Shown one piece after another: positions 48,747 through 55,940 of a DNA stretch of 64,000 bases. The notes beneath the pieces were generated by a model, which was given only the letters and a program-made list of their open reading frames with translations, searched no databases and was not told the DNA's origin. Both the position numbers and the translations under genes were made by a program. Every line of letters starts with the position of its first letter. Positions within the stretch are counted from its first letter, which is position 1. The DNA comes from Onishia taeanensis (GTDB taxonomy: Bacteria; Pseudomonadota; Gammaproteobacteria; Pseudomonadales; Halomonadaceae). The stretch is from positions 236,790-300,789 of the forward strand of contig NZ_QLSX01000004.1 in the NCBI RefSeq assembly GCF_003268885.1, read 5' to 3'.

Positions 48747-48790
48747 CGCTCAGGCGTATTCCATGACAATCACGAACGAAGTGTCGTGAA

Positions 48791-50092
48791 TCAGACCAGC
48801 CACATGGCCAGATCGGGGAAGAACAGCAGCAGGAACAGCACGCACAGCTGAATGGCGATGAACGGCAGCAGCGATACGAAGATGTCCTTGAGGCTGATGC
48901 TGGGTGGCGCCACCCCCTTCAGGTAGAAGGCGGCTGGGCCGAACGGTGGCGACAGGAAGGAAACCTGCATATTGACCGCGAACAGGATGCCGAACCAGAT
49001 CGGGCTATAGCCCAACTGCACGACGATCGGCACGAAGATCGGCAGGGCCAGCATCGCCACCCCGATCCAGTCGAGGAACATGCCCAGCACCAGCAGGATC
49101 GCCATCATCACCAGCAGGATCACGATCGGCTCAACGTCCATGCCGAGGATCACCTGCGAGATGAAACGGTTACCGCCCATCAGGTTATAGACCCCAACCA
49201 GCGCCGCGGCACCGATACCGATCCAGATGATCATGCCACAGGTGGTCATGGTCTGGCCGAGGCTTGCGTGCAAGGTCTTGAAGGAAAACTCACCGCGCAG
49301 CACGATCGCCAGCAGCACCCCGAACACGCCCATCGCCGCCGCTTCGGTGACCGAGGCCACACCGCCGTAGATCGTGCCAAGCACCATGAAGGCGATCAGC
49401 CCCGGCACCATGATGGCCCTGAGTGCCTGCCAACGATTGGAGAAGCCGTCTTCACGATCAGCATCGGTCATCGGTGGCCCCATCGCCGGGTTGCGCATGC
49501 AGCGCACCAGCACATAGGCGATGTAGGAGCCCATCAGGATCACCGCGGGCGTGATCGCGGCGGTAAACAGATCGGCGATCGATACGCTGGCAATCAGGCC
49601 ATAGATGATCAGCACGATCGAGGGCGGCATCATGGTGCCGAGGGCACCGCCCGCACAGACCACACCGATCGACAGGTGCTTGTCATAGCCCAGTCGCAGC
49701 ATCTGCGGCAAGGCCAGAATACCCAGCAGCACGATCTCGCCGCCGATAATGCCGGACAGCGCCGCCAGGAAGAAAGCCACCACGATGGTCTGAACGGCGA
49801 CCCCGCCAGGCAGGCGGCCGGCAAAGACCCGCATGGCGTTGAAGAGATCCTTGGCGATCCCCGATCGGTCAAGTAACGAGGCCATCAACACGAACATCGG
49901 CACTGCCACCAGCGAATACTCGGTAACGAAGCCAAATACCCGGCTGGTGACCAGCGGCAAGGCGTTGCCGCCGAACCAGCCGAAGGTGAAAACGAGGGCC
50001 ACCAGGCCAGTGATGAAGGCCAGCGGCAGGCCCGTCACCAGCAGCGCAAAGATGGCGGTAACCAATAACAGCGTTCCGTCGGCGATATCCAT
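48791..50092 (-). CDS. dctM: TRAP transporter large permease
   Basis: The 433-residue 12-13-helix subunit catalyses sodium-coupled uptake of an organic acid delivered by the binding protein. It shows the DctM features VALVFTFGWFGGNALP, GEIVLLGILALPQMLRLGYDK, GALGTMMPPSIVLIIYG and the repeat at the C-terminal half with LGMFLDWIGVAMLALPIFVP. The start shares one base with the DctQ stop (TAATG), so translation is coupled. It ends the operon before a strong terminator. The substrate is unknown. Confidence 0.93.
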   Translation of the reverse strand: MDIADGTLLLVTAIFALLVTGLPLAFITGLVALVFTFGWFGGNALPLVTSRVFGFVTEYSLVAVPMFVLMASLLDRSGIAKDLFNAMRVFAGRLPGGVAVQTIVVAFFLAALSGIIGGEIVLLGILALPQMLRLGYDKHLSIGVVCAGGALGTMMPPSIVLIIYGLIASVSIADLFTAAITPAVILMGSYIAYVLVRCMRNPAMGPPMTDADREDGFSNRWQALRAIMVPGLIAFMVLGTIYGGVASVTEAAAMGVFGVLLAIVLRGEFSFKTLHASLGQTMTTCGMIIWIGIGAAALVGVYNLMGGNRFISQVILGMDVEPIVILLVMMAILLVLGMFLDWIGVAMLALPIFVPIVVQLGYSPIWFGILFAVNMQVSFLSPPFGPAAFYLKGVAPPSISLKDIFVSLLPFIAIQLCVLFLLLFFPDLAMWLV

Positions 50093-50709
50093 TACCGGCT
50101 CCCCTCAGCGTTCGTGGTCGGCTTGGCGCGCAGCGACTGGATGCTATGAATCAACGCCTGAATGCTCATGACAATCAGCGAGACCATGATGATGCCCTTG
50201 ACGAAGGCCGGAAACGGCGGGTTCCAGGAGGTGCCCGAACGCTCCAGCGACCAGTCGCCAAACGGATTGTGGGAGGCATCCCAGAACATCACGAAGGCGG
50301 CGTAGCTCATCGCTAGGCAGAAGCCCAGCGTCACCAGATCATTGAAGCGATCCAGCCAGACCTTGAGCCGCGGACCGGCGTGGTCGTAGAGCACGCGTAC
50401 GCGAATATGCTGGTTGCCGGCCAATGCCGCGGGGCCACCCAGGGCAAAGCTCACGGCCACCAGCATGACCACGGTCTCATGCACCCAGGAGGTCGGCGAA
50501 TCGAAGCCGTAGCGCATGATGACCTCGAAGACGCTGATGCCCATGGCGATGAATACCAGCCAGGCGGCACCTCGGGCACACCAGGTCACTCTGTGATCGA
50601 AGGCGCTGCGCGTCGGATCACTCGGCTCAGGCTCCCCCGCGGTGGCGGCGACCAGCTCGTCGTCGCGCGTCACGCCGGCCGCCTCGTGGCGTTGGGATTG
50701 TCGAGACAT
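50092..50709 (-). CDS. dctQ: TRAP transporter small permease
   Basis: A 205-residue, four-helix DctQ subunit that partners DctM. The helices lie at about 40-60, 73-95, 112-130 and 155-175; conserved are VFEVIMRYGFDSPTSWVHE and AALAGNQHIRVRVLYD. The first 35 residues are a charged cytoplasmic extension. The ATG at 50709 has AGAGG eight bases upstream and is used in place of an earlier ATG. It is separated from dctP by a 100-base spacer with strong hairpins. Confidence 0.9.
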   Translation of the reverse strand: MSRQSQRHEAAGVTRDDELVAATAGEPEPSDPTRSAFDHRVTWCARGAAWLVFIAMGISVFEVIMRYGFDSPTSWVHETVVMLVAVSFALGGPAALAGNQHIRVRVLYDHAGPRLKVWLDRFNDLVTLGFCLAMSYAAFVMFWDASHNPFGDWSLERSGTSWNPPFPAFVKGIIMVSLIVMSIQALIHSIQSLRAKPTTNAEGSR

Positions 50710-50735
50710 GACGTTTCCTCTCAAATAAACAGGGA

Positions 50736-50775
50736 CGACGGCACCACCACCGGGCGCTCGGTGACGGTGCCGTCG
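50736..50775. repeat. Intercistronic hairpin between dctP and dctQ
   Basis: CGACGGCACC (50736-50745) pairs with GGTGCCGTCG (50766-50775), enclosing a second stem CACCG/CGGTG. No T-run follows. Such hairpins after the binding-protein gene usually protect its mRNA and raise its level over the permeases. Confidence 0.65.
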
Positions 50776-50812
50776 ACGCAGGGCCGGAACCCAGGTCCCG
50801 GCCCCGGGCGGG

Positions 50813-51862
50813 TTACATCAGGTTATGGTCCTGCAGATAGCTGACCACGGAGTCGTAGTACTTCTGGGTGATCTCGTTCTTCTCGGCCCAGACCGCCCAC
50901 TCTTCCTTGGCGATATTGCGGAACTTGGCACGCTCTTCGGCCGGCATGTCGATGATCTCGATGTTCGGATCCTCGTTCACCTTCTTCACCGCCGCGAGAT
51001 CCCGCGCCTTGAGCATGGCCACCATTTCATAGGACATGCTGTCGACGGAGGTCTCGAGGATGGCCTTCAGGTCAGCCGGCAGGCCGTCCCAGATATCCTT
51101 GTTGAGCGAAATCGCCACCATCGGCAGCGAGTGGAAGCCCGGATAGTTCGGATAAGGCGCGAACTCGTAGAGACCCTGGTCGTAGTTGGTGGCAAAGACC
51201 GTGTAGTCGGCGGCGTCGATCACGCCCTTCTCGAGAGCGGTATAGACCTCGGACCCCGGCAGGTTGACCGGCGTGGCGCCGGCCTTCTCGAAGATGTTGT
51301 ATACCATCCCCTGAGGCGCACGCAGCTTGAGACCCTCGAGGTCCTCGACGGAGCGAATCGGGCGCTTGGAAGGCAGTGCCTCGAGGCCAGTGGCGGCCGC
51401 ACCAATCAGGTGCACACCGTAGGGCTCGGCCAACTCGTTGTAGATGTCCTCGCCGCCGGCGTAATTCATGTAGTCAAGAAACTCCACCGGGTCGCCCCAG
51501 GCGCCCACCAGATTGCCCATCATGCCGAAGGCCGGGTTCTGACCGGAGAAGTAGCTCGGGTCGGTCATGTGGCCCTGGAGGATGTTGGCGCTCACCGCCT
51601 GCAGGGTTTCGGTGGCGCCGACCACGGCGTTGACCGGCAGAATCTCGATCTCGATACGACCGCCGGACATGGTGTTGACGTTCTCGGCCCAGGCCTTCTT
51701 GAGCTCGAACTGCGGCTCACCGGAGGTCTCCGAGGTCTGGAAGGTCCATTCGTATTCTGCCGCCTGGGCGCCGAAAGCCATGGAGCCGAGCACGGCCGCC
51801 GTCAGGGCCTTGAGGGCGAAAGGCTTGAGAGCGGAAGACTTGATAGGCGTGACGTTTTTCAT
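50813..51862 (-). CDS. dctP: TRAP transporter substrate-binding protein
   Basis: The 349-residue periplasmic protein has a Sec signal peptide (about residues 1-30, ending FGAQA) and the DctP fold, with YEWTFQTSETSGEPQF at the mature N terminus, LKLRAPQGMVYNIFEKAGATPVNLPGSE in the ligand region (LRAPQG then GATPV) and the conserved Arg thought to bind the carboxylate of the ligand. The ATG at 51862 with AGGAAA upstream is chosen. By neighbourhood with gntK and a sugar-acid-type GntR regulator I infer gluconate or a related hexonate; this is not shown by the sequence. Confidence 0.9.
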   Translation of the reverse strand: MKNVTPIKSSALKPFALKALTAAVLGSMAFGAQAAEYEWTFQTSETSGEPQFELKKAWAENVNTMSGGRIEIEILPVNAVVGATETLQAVSANILQGHMTDPSYFSGQNPAFGMMGNLVGAWGDPVEFLDYMNYAGGEDIYNELAEPYGVHLIGAAATGLEALPSKRPIRSVEDLEGLKLRAPQGMVYNIFEKAGATPVNLPGSEVYTALEKGVIDAADYTVFATNYDQGLYEFAPYPNYPGFHSLPMVAISLNKDIWDGLPADLKAILETSVDSMSYEMVAMLKARDLAAVKKVNEDPNIEIIDMPAEERAKFRNIAKEEWAVWAEKNEITQKYYDSVVSYLQDHNLM

Positions 51863-51943
51863 GGTGCGTTTCCTCGTCATCGGTTGAGAGTGAGGTTGTT
51901 GTTACCGGTACGCGAAGGCACCGCGGACGGCCCGATCACATCG

Positions 51944-52732
51944 TCATGACGCGGGCGGCAATGCACCCGGAAGGCGCAAATGAGAAAGCGGCGTGGCAAA
52001 GATGCTATCGATGCCCAGATCCAGCCCGGTGCGTTCGAGAACGCGCAGAGCGGCCTGCTCGGCCTCTTCGGGGCGACGCAGACGAATGGCCTCCATCAGT
52101 TGACGATGGCGTTCCATGCTGTCCTGCAACTCGTCGGCGCTGTGGTTCGAGGTCTCGACCAGTAGCGCAATCGCCGGCTTGAGCACATGGCTGATCTGAG
52201 ACCACAGCAGGTTGTGTGTGGCCGCGAAGATCGCTTCATGGAAGGCCACGTCGTGATCGTCATGACTGACGTCCTGATGGCAATGGTCGGGCGACTCCAG
52301 CGCCTTGATCATGCCCAGATAAGCGGTCTCGATCTCGTTCAGATCGGCGGCAGTGGCATGCTCCGCTGCCAGGCGAGCCACGAAAGGCTCCACCGCTACC
52401 CGGAAAGCGAAAATCTCCTGACGGATGCGCGGGTTCGGCTGGGCGAACCGCGCCATCCAGTCGCTGACCCTTGGATCCAGCAGATGCCACTGCGCCAGCT
52501 CCTGGACGCGACTACCCTGCCCCGAGATGCGCTTGATCATGCCGGCGGCGACCAGAGACTGCAGAGCGCTGCGCACGGTACTGCGGCTCACGCCATAGGT
52601 CGCGCAGAGGTCGAGCTCCTTGGGCACGAAGTCGCCCGGCGCATAGACACCGCCGAAGATGGCCTCGGCCAGCTGTTCGGCGATATCCGGCCGCGTGGCG
52701 CGACTGCTTGTAGTGGAAGGTGCTTGGCCCAT
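51944..52732 (-). CDS. GntR-family regulator, FadR subfamily
   Basis: A 262-residue transcription factor. The N-terminal winged helix-turn-helix is at about residues 15-80 (IAEQLAEAIFGGVYAPGDFVPKELDL in outline: GDFVPKELDL, VSRSTVRSALQSLVAAGMI), and the C-terminal all-helical FCD effector domain includes DHDVAFHEAIFAATHN with His residues for metal and ligand binding. It resembles sugar-acid regulators such as DgoR. It is the first gene of the leftward regulator-dctPQM row, 81 bases before dctP, and a palindrome upstream suggests autoregulation. Confidence 0.88.
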   Translation of the reverse strand: MGQAPSTTSSRATRPDIAEQLAEAIFGGVYAPGDFVPKELDLCATYGVSRSTVRSALQSLVAAGMIKRISGQGSRVQELAQWHLLDPRVSDWMARFAQPNPRIRQEIFAFRVAVEPFVARLAAEHATAADLNEIETAYLGMIKALESPDHCHQDVSHDDHDVAFHEAIFAATHNLLWSQISHVLKPAIALLVETSNHSADELQDSMERHRQLMEAIRLRRPEEAEQAALRVLERTGLDLGIDSIFATPLSHLRLPGALPPAS

Positions 52733-52768
52733 GAGGGAACCTGCCCGGCGTGTCTGTTTGTTGAATCG

Positions 52769-52807
52769 CTATGTCTGACATAGGATCAACCAACAACGGA
52801 CATAGCG
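52769..52807. promoter_or_regulatory. Palindromic operator candidate upstream of the GntR gene
   Basis: CTATGTC-T-GACATAG (52769-52783) is a perfect inverted repeat, and a further half site GACATAGCG lies at 52799-52807, matching the CGCTATGTC half at 52767. Dyads of the form TNGTNNNACNA-like with one-base centre are typical of FadR-subfamily regulators. Confidence 0.6.
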
Positions 52808-52866
52808 CCTTTAGACCATGGTCGCGTTTTCAACATCGGAATCGCCCAGAAGCGACTCGCAGCCAC

Positions 52867-52900
52867 AAAAAAACGCCCCAGCCAGTGTGGCCGGGGCGTT
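52867..52900 (-). terminator. Terminator of glyA
   Basis: On the minus strand AACGCCCC pairs with GGGGCGTT, with an inner GCC/GGC, and is followed by a run of seven Ts. It is 40 bases after the glyA stop codon. Confidence 0.9.
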
Positions 52901-52939
52901 GTCATGTACCGCCAGGAAATCAGGCGGTCGGAATCAGGC

Positions 52940-54205
52940 TCAGTCGCGATAGACCGGGAAACGGGCGCAAACCGCTTCGACCTTGGCCTGAACCTCGGAT
53001 TCGACGGCGCTGGAATCACCGCTGACCATGGCGTCTAGGATGTCACAGATCCAAGTGGCTAGATCACGGCATTCGGTCTCACCAAAGCCGCGGGTAGTGA
53101 CAGCCGGCGTGCCGATGCGCAGGCCGGACGTGACGAACGGGCTCTGCGGGTCGCCCGGCACGGCGTTCTTGTTGACGGTGATATGGGCACGGCCCAGAGC
53201 GGCGTCCGCGTCCTTGCCGGTCAGGCCCTGCTTGATCAGCGACAGCAGGAAAAGGTGATCCTCGGTGCCGCCGGACACGATGTCGAAGCCGCGCTCGATG
53301 AAGACCTTGGCCATGACCTGGGCGTTCTTGACCACCTGTTGCTGGTAGGCCTTGAAGCCCGGCTCCATGGCTTCCTTGAAGCAGATCGCTTTGGCGGCGA
53401 TGACGTGCTCGAGCGGGCCACCCTGGCCGCCCGGGAAGACGGCAGACTGCAGCTTCTTCTCGATATCGGCATTGCCTTCGGCGGACAGGATCAGGCCGCC
53501 GCGCGGGCCGCGCAGGGTCTTGTGGGTGGTGGTGGTAACCACGTGGGCATGCGGCAGCGGCGTCGGGTAGACACCGGCGGCGACCAGGCCAGCCACGTGG
53601 GCCATATCGACCAACAGGTAGGCGCCCACTTCGTCCGCGATCTCGCGGAACTTGGCCCAGTCGATGATCTGGGAATAGGCGGAGAAGCCGGCGATGATCA
53701 TCTTCGGCTTGTGCTCGCGCGCCAGGCGCGCGACCTCCTCGTAATCGATCAGGCCGCTGTCGTCGAGACCGTACTGGATGGCTTCGTAGTGCTTGCCCGA
53801 GAAGTTCGGCTTGGCACCGTGAGTCAGGTGACCACCGGCGTCGAGGCTCATGCCGAGGATGGTATCACCCGGCTTGACCAACGCTTGGAAGACTGCGCCG
53901 TTGGCCTGGGAGCCGGAGTGCGGCTGAACGTTGGCATAGCTTGCCCCGAACAGCTCCTTGGCGTAATCGATGGCCAACTGCTCGACGATGTCGACATACT
54001 CGCAGCCGCCGTAGTAGCGCTTGCCCGGATAGCCTTCCGCATACTTGTTGGTCAGCTGCGAGCCCTGCGCTTCCATCACTCGCGGGCTGGCGTAGTTTTC
54101 GGAAGCGATCAGTTCGATATGCGCTTCCTGGCGAGCAGTTTCCTTCTGCATCGCCTCAAGCAGAGCATCATCGAATCCGGCAATCTGCATGTCACGGCTG
54201 AACAT
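52940..54205 (-). CDS. glyA: Serine hydroxymethyltransferase
   Basis: GlyA is the PLP enzyme that interconverts serine and glycine with tetrahydrofolate, the main source of one-carbon units. The 421-residue protein has [36 protein letters not shown], and the PLP-lysine motif [15 protein letters not shown] (Lys near residue 232). Length and motifs match the family. It has its own terminator and a 180-base upstream gap with a strong inverted repeat. Confidence 0.98.
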   Translation of the reverse strand: MFSRDMQIAGFDDALLEAMQKETARQEAHIELIASENYASPRVMEAQGSQLTNKYAEGYPGKRYYGGCEYVDIVEQLAIDYAKELFGASYANVQPHSGSQANGAVFQALVKPGDTILGMSLDAGGHLTHGAKPNFSGKHYEAIQYGLDDSGLIDYEEVARLAREHKPKMIIAGFSAYSQIIDWAKFREIADEVGAYLLVDMAHVAGLVAAGVYPTPLPHAHVVTTTTHKTLRGPRGGLILSAEGNADIEKKLQSAVFPGGQGGPLEHVIAAKAICFKEAMEPGFKAYQQQVVKNAQVMAKVFIERGFDIVSGGTEDHLFLLSLIKQGLTGKDADAALGRAHITVNKNAVPGDPQSPFVTSGLRIGTPAVTTRGFGETECRDLATWICDILDAMVSGDSSAVESEVQAKVEAVCARFPVYRD

Positions 54206-54307
54206 CGTCGTTGGTCCTCGAGCTAGGGGGGTGAAACGATGCCGTCATAATACCGCAGCCAAGGGCGCCTTTCACATGAAAGCCGGTCATCCCGTGCTCG
54301 ATAATTT

Positions 54308-54344
54308 CTCACCTTGGCTTTAGTCACGCTAAAGCCAAGGTGAG
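54308..54344. repeat. Perfect 16-bp inverted repeat between pap and glyA
   Basis: CTCACCTTGGCTTTAG (54308-54323) pairs with CTAAAGCCAAGGTGAG (54329-54344) across TCACG. There is no T-run on either strand. It lies 45 bases after the pap stop and about 100 bases before the glyA start, both leftward; it may end pap transcription or bind a regulator of glyA. Confidence 0.65.
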
Positions 54345-54389
54345 CCGCACAGAGAAGACGGCCAGGCGACGCGCCCCTATCGGCCGGCC

Positions 54390-55829
54390 TCAGATATCGC
54401 CGTCCAGGCGACGCTCAAGCAACCCATTGACCCGCTCGATCACCTCGAGACGCGCCTGGCGCTTGTCATCACAAGTGATCAACGACCAGGGGGCATGCGT
54501 GCGGTGGGTCTGGGCGAACATCTCATTGATGGCGACCTCGTAGTCATCCCAGCGAGCGCGGTTACGCCAGTCTTCCTCGGTCAGCTTGTATTGCTTGCGA
54601 GGGGTGTTAGCTCGCGCCTCGAAACGCTTGAGCTGCTCATCCTTGCTGATCGACAGGAAGAACTTGCCAAGCACCGTGCCGTGCTCGAGCAAGCGTTTCT
54701 CGAAATGGCGAATCTCGCCATAGGCGCGTCGCCATTGAGCCGGGGCGGCAAAGCCTTCCACCCGCTCGACCAGCACTCGCCCGTACCAGGAGCGATCGAA
54801 GATCGCGAAGCGCCCATCGCCGGGTAGCCGTCGCCAGAAACGCCACGCCCAGGGGTGGAGACGTTCCTCATCGGTAGGCGCAGCGATACTGTGCACGCGA
54901 TAGTGCCGCGCATCCAGCGCCGAGGTCACCCGGTGAATACTGCCGCCCTTGCCGGCGGCATCATGGCCCTCGAAGACCAGCACCACCGGAATGCCGCGTC
55001 GGGCCGCCTCGCGGCTGTTATGCGACAGCCGCGCCTGCTGCTCGACCAGCCGCTGCTGATAGTTGTCCTTGTCCAGGCGCCCGGCCGACTGATGGTCGGG
55101 ATAAGCCTTGGTCACCGAAGGTGCATCCTTGGCCGGCGGCGCCAGGTGACAGCTTGCCCAGGGCGCCTCGGGGTCGACCGTCGGCTGGTTCGCGGTGTCG
55201 AGCAGCCGCTCGGCCACCTGATGGATCAAGTCTTGTGGATCGTCACCGGAAATGCAGTGCCAGGGCGCCCAGTCGGTATGGGTGGTCTCGCGTAGCGGCT
55301 TGCCGAGTGCCTTGATCAGCGGATGCTGGAGATGGCGCTGCCAGTCAGCGGGATCGAGCTGCCATGCCCGACTCGGATCCTCCTGCATGGCGGTCAGGCG
55401 CTCGCCTTGAGCTTTTCGGTCGATGTCCAGCCAGATCTTGACCAGCGCCACGTTCTCGGCGGCGAGTTCGGCCTCGAAATCGCGAATCATCGCCAGGCGA
55501 TCCTCGAAAGCGCCCGCGCCGATGCGCCGCTCGGCGCGGGCGAAGAGTGCATCGCCATACCAGCCATGGACGAAGATACCGGTAGTGCCGCGGGCCGGAA
55601 TACGCCGCCAGTAGCGCCACAGTGCCGGCCGCTTGGCATCCTCGCTGCTGGGCTCCAGGGCATGCACCTCTGTACGGCGGTTCTCCAGCCAGTGATTGAG
55701 CATGTTGAGCATGGGATGCATATAGCTCGCCGCCTGGCCGCTGAGCATCAGCACCACGGCCCGGTTCTCGCGCTTGGCCATCTCCAGCTGGGCTTCCAGC
55801 AGCTGATAGCGCAGTGTTTCTGTCTTCAT
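54390..55829 (-). CDS. pap: Polyphosphate:AMP phosphotransferase (two-domain PPK2)
   Basis: A 479-residue class II PPK2 enzyme that phosphorylates AMP to ADP with polyphosphate. It contains two tandem PPK2 domains. The N-terminal one has a degenerate P-loop (LMLSGQAASYMHP); the C-terminal one has the active Walker A-type VFEGHDAAGKGGSIH (about residue 292), with the lid Arg segment YKLTEEDWRNRARWDDY and FDRSWYGRVLVERVEG. Such fused proteins are known as Pap from Acinetobacter and Pseudomonas relatives. It is transcribed leftward behind ybbP, probably independently. Confidence 0.92.
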   Translation of the reverse strand: MKTETLRYQLLEAQLEMAKRENRAVVLMLSGQAASYMHPMLNMLNHWLENRRTEVHALEPSSEDAKRPALWRYWRRIPARGTTGIFVHGWYGDALFARAERRIGAGAFEDRLAMIRDFEAELAAENVALVKIWLDIDRKAQGERLTAMQEDPSRAWQLDPADWQRHLQHPLIKALGKPLRETTHTDWAPWHCISGDDPQDLIHQVAERLLDTANQPTVDPEAPWASCHLAPPAKDAPSVTKAYPDHQSAGRLDKDNYQQRLVEQQARLSHNSREAARRGIPVVLVFEGHDAAGKGGSIHRVTSALDARHYRVHSIAAPTDEERLHPWAWRFWRRLPGDGRFAIFDRSWYGRVLVERVEGFAAPAQWRRAYGEIRHFEKRLLEHGTVLGKFFLSISKDEQLKRFEARANTPRKQYKLTEEDWRNRARWDDYEVAINEMFAQTHRTHAPWSLITCDDKRQARLEVIERVNGLLERRLDGDI

Positions 55830-55940
55830 CTGTCGGCCTTCATCCGTGTGTTTCTATCCATCTGGCCTGGTTGTCCCTTGCCAGTTCTTTACCAGTACCG
55901 GGACTGCCGGACGACTGCGGATTGCCACATGGGTCCTGCC

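Larger units (their letters stand above)
48318..48790. other. Intergenic region between convergent gntK and the TRAP operon
   Basis: About 470 bases of comparatively AT-rich DNA contain two terminators described separately and, just after gntK, loosely repeated CCTCGAAA/CCTCAAA units (48320-48385). A 77-codon minus-strand frame across it has no coding signals and is not believed. Confidence 0.55.

Noticed and set aside
48536..48769. 77-codon minus-strand frame after the TRAP operon
   Set aside because: It contains the strong terminator of the operon within its N-terminal part and has no start signal.
51944..52732. Reading the GntR-type regulator as the gluconate repressor GntR of E. coli
   Set aside because: E. 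coli GntR is a LacI-family protein; this one has a GntR-superfamily winged helix with an FCD domain, a different family.
54206..54389. Glycine riboswitch before glyA
   Set aside because: The region holds a simple 16-bp inverted repeat and lacks the tandem aptamer pattern.
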